A DNA stretch of 64,000 nucleotides, from the NCBI RefSeq assembly GCF_037914945.1, contig NZ_CP149787.1, positions 806,001-870,000 of the forward strand. Direction: 5' to 3'. A program made the translations under genes and the position numbers. Numbering within the stretch: the first letter of the stretch is position 1; each line of letters opens with the position of its first letter. This stretch comes from Haloterrigena sp. KLK7 (GTDB lineage: Archaea; Halobacteriota; Halobacteria; Halobacteriales; Natrialbaceae). The notes beneath the pieces are model-generated. The model saw only the letters and a program-made list of their open reading frames with translations. It was not told where the DNA came from and made no database searches. Positions 42,943 to 53,013 of the stretch are shown here, one piece after another.

Positions 42943-44043
42943 ATGAGTAAACCGAGCCCCGACGTCTACGAGCAGGGCAAGGGCATGGACGCCCACAATC
43001 AGGTCATGCGCGAGATCCGCTCGCGCAAGGAGGCCAGCTACGATCCCCACGAGCCGACCCGCGTCTGGCTCGACGAGGACAACACCCCCGGCGGCGTCAA
43101 GCGGAGCCTGACGATCATCCTGAACACGGGGGGCTGCCGGTGGGCCCGCGCCGGCGGCTGTACGATGTGTGGCTACGTCGCCGAGAGCGTCGACGGCGGC
43201 AGCGTGAGCCACGAGGCCCTGATGGACCAGATCGACGTCTGCCTCGAGCACGAGTCGGAAAACGCCGACGACACCGCGGACCTCATCAAGATCTACACCT
43301 CCGGCTCCTTCCTCGACGAGCGCGAGGTCGGCGCCGAGAGCCGGCGGGCCATCGCCGAGACGTTCGCCGACCGCGACCGGATCGTCCTCGAGTCGCTGCC
43401 CGACTTCATCGACCGCGAGAAGATCGGCGACTTCACCCAGCACGGGCTCGATACGGACGTCGCGATCGGCCTCGAGACGGCCACGGACCGCGTCCGTCAC
43501 GACTGCGTGAACAAGTACTTCGACTTCGCGGACTTCGAGGACGCCTGCGCGGAGGCCGCCGCGGCCGACGCGGAGGCGGCCGGCGACGCCGACGCGGGGA
43601 TCAAGGCCTACCTCCTGATGAAGCCGCCGTTCCTCACCGAGTCCGAAGCCGTCGAGGACATGATCTCGTCGATCGAGCGCTGCGCCGACGTGGAGGGGTG
43701 TCACACCGTCTCGATGAACCCCTGTAACGTCCAGCGCTACACCATGGTCGACGAACTCTACTTCAACGACGGCTACCGCCCGCCGTGGCTCTGGTCGGTC
43801 GTCCACGTCTTAGAAGAGACCGCCGACGTCGACGCGATCGTCGTCTCGGACCCGGTCGGTCACGGCTCCGACCGCGGCCCGCACAACTGCACGGAGTGCG
43901 ACGACCTCGTCCAGAAGGCGATCAAGGACTTCGACCTCCGGCAGGATCCCTCGGTCTTCGAGCAGGTCTCCTGTGAGTGCGAACTGACCTGGGAGACCGT
44001 GATGGAGCGCGAGCGGAGTTTCAACCAGCCGCTGACGCGATAG
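42943..44043 (+). CDS. Archaeosine biosynthesis radical SAM protein RaSEA
   Basis: 366 residues from ATG 42943. The [4Fe-4S] cysteines are C65, C73 and C76 (GGCRWARAGGCTMCGY, a C-x7-C-x2-C spacing). Other family features: IKIYTSGSFLDEREV, VLESLPDFIDREKI, IGLETATDRVRHDCVNKYF, and a C-terminal SCECELTWE. RaSEA works with ArcS to convert the lysine adduct on tRNA G15 to archaeosine. Single gene; no tRNA-guanine transglycosylase nearby. Confidence 0.9.
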   Translation: MSKPSPDVYEQGKGMDAHNQVMREIRSRKEASYDPHEPTRVWLDEDNTPGGVKRSLTIILNTGGCRWARAGGCTMCGYVAESVDGGSVSHEALMDQIDVCLEHESENADDTADLIKIYTSGSFLDEREVGAESRRAIAETFADRDRIVLESLPDFIDREKIGDFTQHGLDTDVAIGLETATDRVRHDCVNKYFDFADFEDACAEAAAADAEAAGDADAGIKAYLLMKPPFLTESEAVEDMISSIERCADVEGCHTVSMNPCNVQRYTMVDELYFNDGYRPPWLWSVVHVLEETADVDAIVVSDPVGHGSDRGPHNCTECDDLVQKAIKDFDLRQDPSVFEQVSCECELTWETVMERERSFNQPLTR

Positions 44044-44201
44044 GTTGACTCAGTCGTTGACGCGTAGCTGGCCCAGGACGAAGGTTCTCTGAGGTCCCGC
44101 GACCTTCCCAGTCGATTTCGTCACTCGCGTGGCTCGGTGCGTCGCATCCTCGAGAGAACGGTGTAAAACGAAGCGTCCTGCTATCGTGGCGACAGGGAAT
44201 C

Positions 44202-44427
44202 GCCACGCCCTCCCCAGCCGATTCGCTCGGTCGCTTCGCTCCCTCACGCATCCAACGGAAGGCGCGGAGCGTCTTCCGAGCCGTTCGCTCATTTCATCTG
44301 CTCACGGGCTTCGCGCCGTTCGCACGGTATGCGAGACCTCCTGTCTCGCACTATTCGCGAAGACCTCGCACGTACTCGTCGGTCGACCTCACTCCCGTTC
44401 GGTCGACCGACAGCGCGCGCCGCCGCA
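44202..44427 (-). repeat. Dispersed intergenic repeat, copy A
   Basis: In the convergent gap between RaSEA and the histidine kinase. On the minus strand it has, in order, TGCGGCGGCGCGCGCTG, CGTGCGAGGTC and a 27-base block with core GCTGGGGAGGGCGTGGC. All three occur in the same order in copy B at 58475-58624, which also lies in a convergent gap. The element has no coding potential. Confidence 0.55.
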
Positions 44428-44501
44428 CGTCGAGCGGTCGTCTCGAGCGCGGGTCCTTCGCTGGTCTCGCCGGCAACGAGAGCCGCGCACCGAAACCGGC
44501 A

Positions 44502-46832
44502 TCAGTAGTCGCTGGTCACCGTCGAGTCGCCCGTCGAACGGGCCAGTTCGGCGTCGGCCCGCGGAATCTCGAGCGTGACGACGGTGCCCCGCGGCTCGTT
44601 CGCGTCGAAAGTGAGCTGGCCGCCCGCCTGCGTGACGACGAGGTTGACCAGCCAGAGCCCGAGACCGCTCGCGTGGCGCAGCTGGGTGATCTCCCGGTCG
44701 CCCTGGAGCAGTTCCCGCTCCTCGTCGGGCATTCCGGGCCCGTCGTCGGCGATCGACAGCGAGAGCATCCCGTCGTCGCGCCGATCGCAGACCGAGACGT
44801 CGATCGTCGGCGCCGACCGGTCGTGGTGTTCGACCGCGTTCTCGAGGACCTGATAGAGCGCGGTCCGGAGCGAGGCGTCGATCCGGGCGAACAGTCGGTC
44901 GGGGACCGAACGGGTGACGGTGACGCCGGGATAGTCGGTCTCGAGGCGGTCGAGGGCCTCCTCGATCGTCTCGGTGACGTCGATCGGGCCCGTCGTCACC
45001 GACTCGCGTTCCAGGACGCGCTCGACGGCGCGGGTCTTCTCGGCGAGCGAGACGAGTTCGCCGGCCCGCTCCTGAATGGTGGTGGCGTACTCGATATCGT
45101 CGTCGTCGACGGCGTCGGCGAGCATCTCGGCGCAGCCGTCGATGATGTTCATGCCGTTTCGCATGTCGTGGCGCAGGACGCGGTTGAGGATCTCGACGCG
45201 CTTCTGTCGCTGTTTCCGGTCGGTGATATCGGTGTAGAGGCCGAACGTGTGGTCGGTCGACTCACCGCGGTCGACGGGAACGACTCGCATCATGAAATCG
45301 CGCAGTCCGTCGGCAGTCCGTCGCTTGACCTCCGTCTCGATGGTCTCGCCGTTACCGCCGCGGCGGGTGAACGTTTCCGCCTCCGCGGTCCTGTTGGCGG
45401 GCACGATGATCCGATCGAGCGGCCGACCGACGATCGCCGACTCGTCGTAGCCGAACATCCGTTCGAACGCCGGGTTGACTGCCTCGACGATCGCTTCGTC
45501 GGCGGTCTGGCGCGCGCTGACGACGGCATCGGGGACGTTCTCGAACAGCGCCGCGAACCGATCGCGTTCCGCCCGCAACTGCTCCTCGAACGCGAGCCGA
45601 TCGAGCGCGGCTTCGGCCGTCGCGGCCAGAACGTGGGTGAGGTGAATCTCCGCGAGATCGAAATCGGCGTCGTCCGCCGGCGCCACCGACAGCAGACCGT
45701 GGTCGCCGAGCGGGTAGAGGACGGCGTTACTGACGGCGACCCCGATCTCGTACGGGATCAGCTCGGTCCTGACGTCCTCGATGACGAACGGCTCGCCGTC
45801 CTCGTAGATCTGCCAGAGCGCCCCGCCGTCCGGTCCGATCGAAGAGATGTCGCCCGTTACCTCGTCGAGCGTCTCGCTGATCGCCGCGAGCTCGAGCGCC
45901 TCGCGGTCCTCGTCGCGGATCCGGACCGCGGCGAGCGGACGATCGATGACGTGTTCGGTCGCGTCGGTCACGATCGCGGCGATCTCGTCGGCCGACCGGG
46001 CGCGCATCAGTTCGCGGGTCGTCTCCTGAAGCGCCTCGAGCGCGTTCGCGCGCTTGCGTTCGGGGGTGACGTCTTGAACGAACGAGAGGACGCCGACGAT
46101 CTCGCCGTCGTCGTCGGTCAGCGGCGTGTTGACCCACTCGCAGGTGATCGTCGTCCCGTCCTTGCGAACGTTCTCGTTGACTCGCCACGCGGTGTTCCCG
46201 TCGAAATCCCCATCGAGCAGCTGCTCCCAGTGTTCGAGGACCTCCCCCCGAACGTCGGCGGGGACGATCAGTTCGGTCGCGGACCGGCCGCGTGCCTCCG
46301 ACGCCGCGTAGCCGAACAGCTCCGTCGCCGCCGGATTCCAGCACGCGACGTCGAAGTCGAGCGACCACTCGATAATGGCGAGCGGCGATTGGTCGATCAG
46401 TAACTCGAGACGGTCCGAGAGATCGGTCGTCGAACCGGACGCGGAGGGAGTCACAGCGGTCGACGACGCGGTGTCGTCGTCCTCGAGGAGGGCGTCGAGA
46501 CGGGTCGCGAGCGTGTCGACGCCGTCAGCGCGGGGAACGTAGCCGTCGGCGCCGGCGGCGACGGCCGCGCCCGCCAGCGACTCGCTGCCGTCGGTCGGGA
46601 AGACGACCACCGGGAGCTCGGGGCGGTACGCTCGGAGTCGCCGACAGCACTCGATCGGATCGGTATCGGACAGTCCGTCACCGACGACGACGCAGTCGGC
46701 GCTCGAGAGGGCCGTCGGACGGTCGGCGACGGCGTCGACGGTCGTGACCCGACCGACGCGTTCGCGCAGTTCCCGAACGGTCCCGTCGGCGCCGTCGGGG
46801 CAGACGTAGACGACCTCCGTTTCAGATCCCAT
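44502..46832 (-). CDS. Multi-PAS/GAF sensor histidine kinase
   Basis: 776 residues from ATG 46832. Order: receiver-like domain (1-125; TEVVYVCPDGADGTVRELRERV), PAS (about 145-265; IIEWSLDFDVACWNPAATELFGYAASE), GAF (270-425), PAS (435-545; FENVPDAVVSARQTADEAIVEAVNPAF), the HisKA dimer domain with phospho-acceptor H in ILNRVLRHDMRNGMN, and ATPase motifs VLENAVEHHD (N box), IADDGPGMPDEE (G1) and ASGLGLWLVNLVV (G2). Soluble, so it senses internal cues. No dedicated response regulator next door. Confidence 0.9.
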   Translation of the reverse strand: MGSETEVVYVCPDGADGTVRELRERVGRVTTVDAVADRPTALSSADCVVVGDGLSDTDPIECCRRLRAYRPELPVVVFPTDGSESLAGAAVAAGADGYVPRADGVDTLATRLDALLEDDDTASSTAVTPSASGSTTDLSDRLELLIDQSPLAIIEWSLDFDVACWNPAATELFGYAASEARGRSATELIVPADVRGEVLEHWEQLLDGDFDGNTAWRVNENVRKDGTTITCEWVNTPLTDDDGEIVGVLSFVQDVTPERKRANALEALQETTRELMRARSADEIAAIVTDATEHVIDRPLAAVRIRDEDREALELAAISETLDEVTGDISSIGPDGGALWQIYEDGEPFVIEDVRTELIPYEIGVAVSNAVLYPLGDHGLLSVAPADDADFDLAEIHLTHVLAATAEAALDRLAFEEQLRAERDRFAALFENVPDAVVSARQTADEAIVEAVNPAFERMFGYDESAIVGRPLDRIIVPANRTAEAETFTRRGGNGETIETEVKRRTADGLRDFMMRVVPVDRGESTDHTFGLYTDITDRKQRQKRVEILNRVLRHDMRNGMNIIDGCAEMLADAVDDDDIEYATTIQERAGELVSLAEKTRAVERVLERESVTTGPIDVTETIEEALDRLETDYPGVTVTRSVPDRLFARIDASLRTALYQVLENAVEHHDRSAPTIDVSVCDRRDDGMLSLSIADDGPGMPDEERELLQGDREITQLRHASGLGLWLVNLVVTQAGGQLTFDANEPRGTVVTLEIPRADAELARSTGDSTVTSDY

Positions 46833-46974
46833 GCGCTCGTCCCCACCGGTTGGATATACCGGCGTCAACGAACTGCCGTCTCATTACTGTTCGACTCGAC
46901 TCAGAAACTGAGTCGTGGCTCGATCGGCAGTCTGGCGGCGCGGTCGGACGATCGATAGCGGGAGCAGCGGACGT

Positions 46975-47667
46975 CTACGCCTCCGTCTCGGACAGTTCGA
47001 ATCCGCGGAGGATCCCCTGGCCGTCCGTCGGGCCGACGTCGGGTAGCGTCGCCCGTTCGGGATGGGGCATCAACACCGCGACGGTCTCGCGCTCGCCGAG
47101 GACGCCAGCGACGTCGTGTTTCGAGCCGTTCGGGTTCACGTCCGGCCCCGTTTCGCCGTTCTCGTCGCAGTAGCGGAAGAGAACTCGGTCGTCGTCCTCG
47201 AGGGCGTCGAGTCGGTCGTCACCGATCTCGTAACGGCCCTCGCCGTGGGCGATAGGGATCTCGATGACGTCGCCCTCGTCGTAGGCGGCGGTCCAGGGCG
47301 TGTCCGCGCGTTCGACGCGCAGGTAGACGCGTTCACACTGGAAGCGGGCGCTCTCGTTTGTGGTGAACGCCCCCTCGGTGAGCCCCGACTCGCAGCCGAT
47401 CTGGGCACCGTTGCAGACGCCCAGAACCGGCGTCCCCTCGGCCGCGGCCTCGCGAACCTCGGCCATGATCGGCGAGCGCGCGGCCATCGCGCCGGCACGC
47501 AGGTAGTCCCCGTAGGAGAACCCGCCCGGGAGGACGATCCCCGAGGTGTCGGCGGGTAGGCCGTCCTCGTGCCAGACGATCTCGGCGTCGATATCGAGGT
47601 GCTCGAGGGCGCGCTCGGCGTCCCGGTCGCAGTTCGAGCCGCCGAAGCGAATTATTGCAACGGTCAT
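46975..47667 (-). CDS. purQ: Phosphoribosylformylglycinamidine synthase glutaminase subunit
   Basis: 230 residues, class I glutamine amidotransferase. Nucleophile C85 in VLGVCNGAQIG, oxyanion segment PGGFSYGDYLRAGA, and catalytic His/Glu near the C-terminus in MPHPERA. It releases ammonia from glutamine for the purL-encoded subunit, not in this window. Its start follows the purS stop with no gap, so the pair is translated together. Confidence 0.93.
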   Translation of the reverse strand: MTVAIIRFGGSNCDRDAERALEHLDIDAEIVWHEDGLPADTSGIVLPGGFSYGDYLRAGAMAARSPIMAEVREAAAEGTPVLGVCNGAQIGCESGLTEGAFTTNESARFQCERVYLRVERADTPWTAAYDEGDVIEIPIAHGEGRYEIGDDRLDALEDDDRVLFRYCDENGETGPDVNPNGSKHDVAGVLGERETVAVLMPHPERATLPDVGPTDGQGILRGFELSETEA

Positions 47668-47919
47668 CTACCGCTCGTCGACCTCCACGTCGTAGTCGTG
47701 GATGGTCGGGTTCGCCAGCAGGCGCTCTGCCATCTCGCTCGCGCGATCGTGGGCGTTCTCGGTCGATTCGGCCTCGAGGTCGATCTCGAAGCGGTCCGCC
47801 GAACGCAGGTCCTCGAGGTCGAAGCCCAGCCGCTCTAAGGCCTGCTGGGTCGTCTCGGCCTCGGGATCGAGGACGCCGTGTTTGAGCCGAACGGTCACCG
47901 TCGCGGTGTAGGCGGTCAT
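47668..47919 (-). CDS. purS: Phosphoribosylformylglycinamidine synthase subunit PurS
   Basis: 83 residues from ATG 47919. Pattern TVTVRLKHGVLDPEAETTQQALERLGFDLEDLRSADRFEIDL, then the helix ERLLANPTIHDYDVEV, is the PurS fold. Structural scaffold that links PurQ and PurL. Upstream in-frame starts are rejected because they would overlap the flavoprotein's end. Directly abuts purQ. Confidence 0.93.
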   Translation of the reverse strand: MTAYTATVTVRLKHGVLDPEAETTQQALERLGFDLEDLRSADRFEIDLEAESTENAHDRASEMAERLLANPTIHDYDVEVDER

Positions 47920-47942
47920 TACCTGAATCCCCGTATCCGTGC

Positions 47943-49253
47943 TCAAAAACGCTTTCGACTCGGATTCGTAATACACGTTCGTGGATATCCGCACGTATCA
48001 AGCCGGAACGGCCGGTCGGCGCGCCTCGAGCGTGCGTGCGATCCGGTCGGCCGCGCGCCGGCGACGTTGCCCGCCAGCGGACCGACGGTTCCCGCCGCGA
48101 GCGCGCCCGTAACGAACAGCGGCGTCTCGTCGCCGGTCGCGTCGCGCCAGGCCAGCGTCTCGTCGTCGAGTATCGGCATCCCGCGGTAGCCGCGCGCGAG
48201 GTCGAGCGACGCGGCGACGCGCTCGACGAACGGATGCTCGAAGACGGGAGCGAACCCCGTCGCCAGGACGACGCGCTCGGCCGAGCAACAGCCGCCGTTC
48301 TCGAGCAGCAGCCGAACCCGATCGTCGATCTCGCGTGCGGAACGGACGTCGCCGGTTCGAACCACCAGATCGCCGTCGTCGACGGCCGACTCGAGGCGCT
48401 CGAGCAGTCGCGGCGGAACAGTGCCGTCGTTGCGCGCCTCGCGGACGGTCTCGAATCGCACCCGCGATCCGGGCGGGTACCGATGAAGGTGTTTCTCGAT
48501 GTGGTTCCAGTTGATCCAGCGCGGATCGGCCTCGATCGTCGCTTCCGCGATGTCGTCGCGGGGACACAGCGTCACCGGTTCGCGCTCGGCCAGCGCGGTC
48601 GCGAGCTGGACCGCGGTGATCCCGCCGCCGACGACGACCGTCTCCTCGGCGCGGCGCCCGGGATCGAACCCGTCCCAGACGTGGGTGATCGCGTCGACGC
48701 CGTCGGCCCACGGCGGATACCGGTAGCGACCGCCGTGACCGATCGCCAGCACGCAGCTCCGCGTTCGGATTCGCCCTCCACTCGAGTCGCCGTTCCCGGT
48801 TTCGTCTCCGTCCTCCGCTCCGTCTCCGTCGCCTGCATCCGTCTCGAGGACCAGCGAGCCGTCGCCCTCGGTCGATCGGCGAATCGACTCGACGGCGGCT
48901 CGCCGGTGGCGGTCGGCGAGTCCCTTGCGTTCGATCGCGTAGTCGGCGAAGTCCAGGAACAGCGACAGCGTCGGACGCGGCGGATACCCCGGCGTCGGCC
49001 GGAGTTCCCCCTCGCGACCGCGGCTCTCGGCGAACGACTCCAGACCGAACGGTTCGGTGCCGACGTGCTGGACGAACGTCGATCGGAGTTCGTCCATCCC
49101 GCAGGCCGCCGCCTTCCGACGAAACGACGCGAGCAACTGGTCGTGCGGATCGACGAGCAGGAGGTCCTCGCGCTCGAGGGCGGTGTCCTCGAGTAGGCGC
49201 TGACAGCAGTAGGTCCCGTGAACGCCGCCGCCGACGATGACGCAGTCGTACAT
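47943..49253 (-). CDS. FAD/NAD(P)-binding oxidoreductase, frameshifted near the C-terminus
   Basis: 436 residues from ATG 49253. N-terminal FAD motif YDCVIVGGGVHGTY; second nucleotide motif ETVVVGGGITAVQLATAL; a GRRAEET linker between. The sequence has the features of the lysine N-hydroxylase/FAD-NAD(P) superfamily. Homology shifts frame at about 48055: the predicted tail ADRIARTLEARRPAVP is read in the other frame to 47998, in a GGCGCGCGG run. The encoded product therefore has an altered C-terminus. A TTAAYAAT-type motif lies 18 bases upstream. Probable metal or siderophore context, unproven. Confidence 0.8.
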   Translation of the reverse strand: MYDCVIVGGGVHGTYCCQRLLEDTALEREDLLLVDPHDQLLASFRRKAAACGMDELRSTFVQHVGTEPFGLESFAESRGREGELRPTPGYPPRPTLSLFLDFADYAIERKGLADRHRRAAVESIRRSTEGDGSLVLETDAGDGDGAEDGDETGNGDSSGGRIRTRSCVLAIGHGGRYRYPPWADGVDAITHVWDGFDPGRRAEETVVVGGGITAVQLATALAEREPVTLCPRDDIAEATIEADPRWINWNHIEKHLHRYPPGSRVRFETVREARNDGTVPPRLLERLESAVDDGDLVVRTGDVRSAREIDDRVRLLLENGGCCSAERVVLATGFAPVFEHPFVERVAASLDLARGYRGMPILDDETLAWRDATGDETPLFVTGALAAGTVGPLAGNVAGARPTGSHARSRRADRPFRLDTCGYPRTCITNPSRKRF

Positions 49254-49270
49254 CGAACCGCGGTACACCC

Positions 49271-49300
49271 TATTATTACTTTAGTGCTTTGTATTATTAA
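49271..49300. promoter_or_regulatory. AT-rich spaced motif upstream of the flavoprotein
   Basis: Read on the minus strand, TTAATAAT, 14 bases, TAATAATA, ending 18 bases before the ATG at 49253. It is one of three copies in the 47-55 kb region with identical 22-base spacing. Confidence 0.65.
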
Positions 49301-49439
49301 CTACAGCTATTCTTCACCGATAGATTCACACCTTTGCCGAAACTCGAGCGACTCCGCGTGCGGGACCTCGAGGGCGAACGCAGCCGCGACCGCAAGCGGT
49401 CTCCGGGTGAGTGCCGTCGACGTTGGGACGGAATTGCGA

Positions 49440-51135
49440 TCAGTACAGAAGCCGTCCCGTCCACGCGATGACGAACGCGAACCCGACCGCCGCGGCGGCC
49501 TGTCGCGCGAGCATCGCGGCGACGAACCGCACCGAGACCTCGCGGGCGACCGTGATCGCCGTGACGAGACAGGGCAGCAAGACGCCGGCCAGATAGACGG
49601 CGACCAGCACCTCGACGGGCGAGAGGGCCTCGATCGCGGTCGACTCGGCCGTCAGGAGCGCGATTCCGTCCTTCCGGATCGCCGCGAGGACGATCGGCAG
49701 CGCCGCCTCCGATGGGAGGGCAAAGGCGGCCATCGCCGGCTCGAGGACGGTTCCGAGACCCTCGAGCGCACCGACGTAGTCGAGCAGCGCGGCGACGACG
49801 CAGATAGCGGCGAAGACGGGGAGCGCCGTCGTAACGAAGCCGTCGAGCGAACTGCGGGCCTCGCGCCAGACAGCGCGAGGACGGGGCCGCTCGAGGAACG
49901 TCCGACGGGCGACCGCCAGATCGGTCGTGCGCGCTTCGGGAGGCGCGATCAGGCGGACGTAAACGAGCGTCGTCGCGGCGAGAACCGCGAGATACGGACC
50001 GACGAGCCAGGGCATGCCCACCGCCGCGAAGACCGCGAGCGTCGCGGGGAACTGGTAGGAACACGCCGAGCCGAACGAGATCGCCGAGATGGTCGTACAG
50101 CGCGTACAGTCCGAACAGCCGCGCGTGCTCGTGACCGCGGGGACGTTACAGCCGAAGCCCATGACGATCCGGACCAGATCGCGACCGGCGAGACCGACGC
50201 GGCGCATGGCCGGATGGAGCGCCGTCGTGACTCGCATCGTGAGCCCGCTGGCCGAATACGCGCCCGTGAAGAGGGCGAAGATCAGCAGCGTCGGCAACGC
50301 CCAGACGAAGAGGAACGGCCCCATCGAGAGCAAGCCGTAGTCGCCGGCCGAGACGGCCGCCAGCGGACCCGGCAGCGTCCGGCCCCAGGATACCGCGGGC
50401 TCGAGGGCGGCCCCGACGAGCGGATCGAGGTCGTCCGCGACGGCGTTGGCGAACCAGACGGCGACCGCGGCGGGCGACAGGAGGACGAGGGCGCTCACGA
50501 CGGGGCCGAGGTACGGGCGCTCGAAGACGCGCGCCGGCGGTTCGACCGCCCAGCCGGCCCGCACCGCGGTCCCGCCGGGGAGTTCGTCCGCGTACCGCAG
50601 CGCGGCGCGGACGTCGCGACCGTCGGCCGCTCGAGGCGCCGTCGCTCGTCGGCGTGGCGCCGTCCGCCGCGACGCGCTCGAGGGTCCGCGCGTCGACCGG
50701 CACGACGGGGACGCCCAGATCCGCCTCGAGGTCGGCGATCGTTCCGCGCGCCTCGCCGGTCGCCTCGACGCGGTCCCAGTGGGTGACGATCACCGCACCG
50801 GTCCGGCCCTGCACGAGCGGCAGGAGGTCGGCGAGATCGCGATCGAGGTCGGTCGCCGGCACGACGGGGACGACCGTCTCGGCGTCCGCGAGCGCTGTCA
50901 GCGCCTCGCGGGTCGTCTCGGTGTCGGCCTCGAGGGTGATCCCGGGCGTGTCGATCACCTCGAGGTCGCCGCTCCGGTAGACCTCGCTCGAGACCGTCGC
51001 CCCCGCGACGTTCTCAGCGGCCGGCGCCGCGCCGGTGAGTCCCGCGGCCAGCGCCGACTTGCCGACGCTCTCCTTGCCGATCAGGACAACGCGGTCGGGT
51101 CTCGAGCCGTCCCGAGCAGGATCTGCGTCGATCAT
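49440..51135 (-). pseudogene. feoB: FeoB-type ferrous iron transporter with a frameshift
   Basis: The GTPase part runs from ATG 51135: G1 GKESVGKSAL, G3 DTPG, a G4-like THWD. At about 50630 homology changes frame (GTPase frame ends around TSDGASSG; the continuation DGRDVRAALRYADELPGG is in the frame ending at 49440). The membrane part has Gate-type segments, MGFGCNVPAVTSTRGCSDCTRC, CSYQFP and two hydrophobic blocks. FeoB imports Fe2+ across the membrane. The frame change sits in a GC-rich run and could be a sequencing error or real inactivation. No FeoA nearby. Confidence 0.85.
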
Positions 51136-51245
51136 TCGGCCCCGATCACCTCGTCGCGTCGTGCGGTTCGGTCAGCGGACGGTACACTCTGCGCCGGCCC
51201 CAGCGATGATCCTCGCATGCTCGAGTCGGCTATGGTGCCACTGAT

Positions 51246-51275
51246 TTAATAATCCTACTGCATAAGATAATAATA
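51246..51275. promoter_or_regulatory. AT-rich spaced motif upstream of CobW copy 2
   Basis: TTAATAAT, 14 bases, TAATAATA, on the plus strand, ending 32 bases before the CobW2 ATG and 110 bases from the feoB start. Second of three copies. An ATTGG-AG-CCAAT repeat lies just after it. Confidence 0.65.
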
Positions 51276-51307
51276 TCTATTACATTGGAGCCAATATTGT
51301 TAATTGA

Positions 51308-52612
51308 ATGCCCGACAACTCGACTCCCGTCACGGTACTCTCCGGCGTCCTCGGAGCCGGAAAGACGACGACGCTCAACTACGTGCTGGGCGAGACCGGC
51401 CGCGATCTCGCCGTCCTCGTCAACGATATGGGCGAGGTGAACGTCGACGCCGAACTCGTCGCCGAGTCCTCCGACATCACTGACGAGGACGAGGAGCTGA
51501 TCGAGCTCTCGAACGGCTGTATCTGCTGTGAACTCCGGGGAGACCTGCTCGACGCCGTCGGCGAGCTCACCGCGTCGGACCGGGAGTTCGACGCGATCGT
51601 CGTCGAGTCGACCGGCGTCGCCGAACCCCTGCCCGTCGCCCAGACGCTGACGCTCGGCTTCGACCAAGCCGATCTCGATCCCACCGAGTTCTACGAGGAG
51701 ACCGGCATCGAACCGCTCGAGGGCTGTCACCTCGATACGACCGTTACGGTCGTCGACGCCCACCAGTTCCGGACGGCGATGGAGTCGGACGAGTTGCTCG
51801 ACGACGACGGCACTACGAAACATCTCGGCGACCTCGTCGTCGAACAGATCGAGTTCTGCGACGTCCTCCTGTTGAACAAGTGCGACCTCGTCGACGAGGA
51901 CACGCTCGCGGAGATCGAGGCGACGCTCGAGGTGCTCCAGCCCCGCGCCGAGATCGTCCGCACCGAACACGGCCGGGTCGATCCCGACGACATCGTCGAC
52001 ACCGATCGGTTCGACTTCGAGGCAGCCAGCCAATCCGCGGGCTGGATTCGGGAACTTCAGCAGCCCCACGAGTCGGCCGAGGAGGAACACGGCGTCTCCT
52101 CGTTCGTCTTCGAGGCGCGCCGTCCGTTTCACCCGGAACGCTTCGCCGATCTGCTCGACGAGTTCCCCGACGCCGTGGTCCGCGCGAAGGGCCACTTCTG
52201 GATCGGCAGTCGTCGGGACGAGGCGTTCACCCTCAACGTCGCCGGCCAGTCGATTCGCGTCGGTCCCGGCGGGACGTGGGTTGACGCGCTACCCGAGGAC
52301 GAGCGCCGCGAACGACTCGCCGAGGAGCCCGAACTCGAGTCCGTCTGGCACGACCGATGGGGCGACCGCGGCGTTCGCCTCGTCCTGATCGGCACCGAGA
52401 TGGACCGCGAGTCGCTGCGAGCGAGCCTCGAGGACTGCCTGGCGACCGACGCGGAACTCGCGGCCGATCCGGACGCGTTCGAGGACCGATTCCCGACGTT
52501 CGAAGCGCCCGAGGACGCAGAGGTAGCGGCGGCCGACGAGGACGATCCGGACACCGCCGATGCGTCCGAGGACCGCGACGACCACGCGGAGGAACTCGGC
52601 ATTGCGGACTGA
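51308..52612 (+). CDS. CobW/COG0523 GTP-dependent metallochaperone, copy 2
   Basis: 434 residues. G1 GVLGAGKTT, metal motif GCICC with Cys at 71, 73 and 74, NKCD element LLLNKCDLVDE. C-terminal CobW_C domain starts near HGVSSFVFEARRPFHPERF. The last 60 residues are Asp/Glu/Ala-rich and unlike copy 1. COG0523 proteins deliver metal to apo-enzymes, often under metal limitation. Near FeoB and the two flavoproteins, with the shared upstream motif, a metal-stress role is likely. A hypothetical protein and a zinc-finger microprotein follow on the same strand. Confidence 0.9.
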   Translation: MPDNSTPVTVLSGVLGAGKTTTLNYVLGETGRDLAVLVNDMGEVNVDAELVAESSDITDEDEELIELSNGCICCELRGDLLDAVGELTASDREFDAIVVESTGVAEPLPVAQTLTLGFDQADLDPTEFYEETGIEPLEGCHLDTTVTVVDAHQFRTAMESDELLDDDGTTKHLGDLVVEQIEFCDVLLLNKCDLVDEDTLAEIEATLEVLQPRAEIVRTEHGRVDPDDIVDTDRFDFEAASQSAGWIRELQQPHESAEEEHGVSSFVFEARRPFHPERFADLLDEFPDAVVRAKGHFWIGSRRDEAFTLNVAGQSIRVGPGGTWVDALPEDERRERLAEEPELESVWHDRWGDRGVRLVLIGTEMDRESLRASLEDCLATDAELAADPDAFEDRFPTFEAPEDAEVAAADEDDPDTADASEDRDDHAEELGIAD

Positions 52613-52624
52613 CACTGCACCGCG

Positions 52625-52852
52625 ATGACCGACCGAGACACAGACGCCGAGACCGCGAGCGAAGCGCCACTGCGCCCGGATCCGCAGCCGGCCGACGGAG
52701 AGATATCGCCGTGCTACAAGGCCTACGTCGAGCGAAACGAGCACCGACCGGACGTCTGTACGATCTACTCGGACGTGACGCCGGGCGACGTCGAGGAGAC
52801 GTGGATCCGCGCCGTCGGATCGGCGTTCGTCTCTCGAGACGAGATCCGCTGA
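52625..52852 (+). CDS. Small protein of unknown function
   Basis: 75 residues starting 12 bases after the CobW2 stop. It contains ISPCYKAYVERNEHRPDVCTIYSDVTPGDVEETWIRAVGSAFVSRDEIR. From memory the pattern VCTIYSDVTPGDVEETW resembles small haloarchaeal DUF7511-type proteins; not verified. Close spacing implies co-transcription with CobW2. Confidence 0.7.
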   Translation: MTDRDTDAETASEAPLRPDPQPADGEISPCYKAYVERNEHRPDVCTIYSDVTPGDVEETWIRAVGSAFVSRDEIR

Positions 52853-53013
52853 CGACCCATAACTCGAATCAGAGGCCGACTGCGCTCGAACGGGGCGGAA
52901 CTCGAGCCGCGCCCGATACGCGCGTCCGGGTGCCCCGTCGACCACGTCGTCTCGGTGCCGGCGATATCTCGGCCCCTATTTTTGTGATCGGCCGTGGGAG
53001 GGCAACCCGAACC

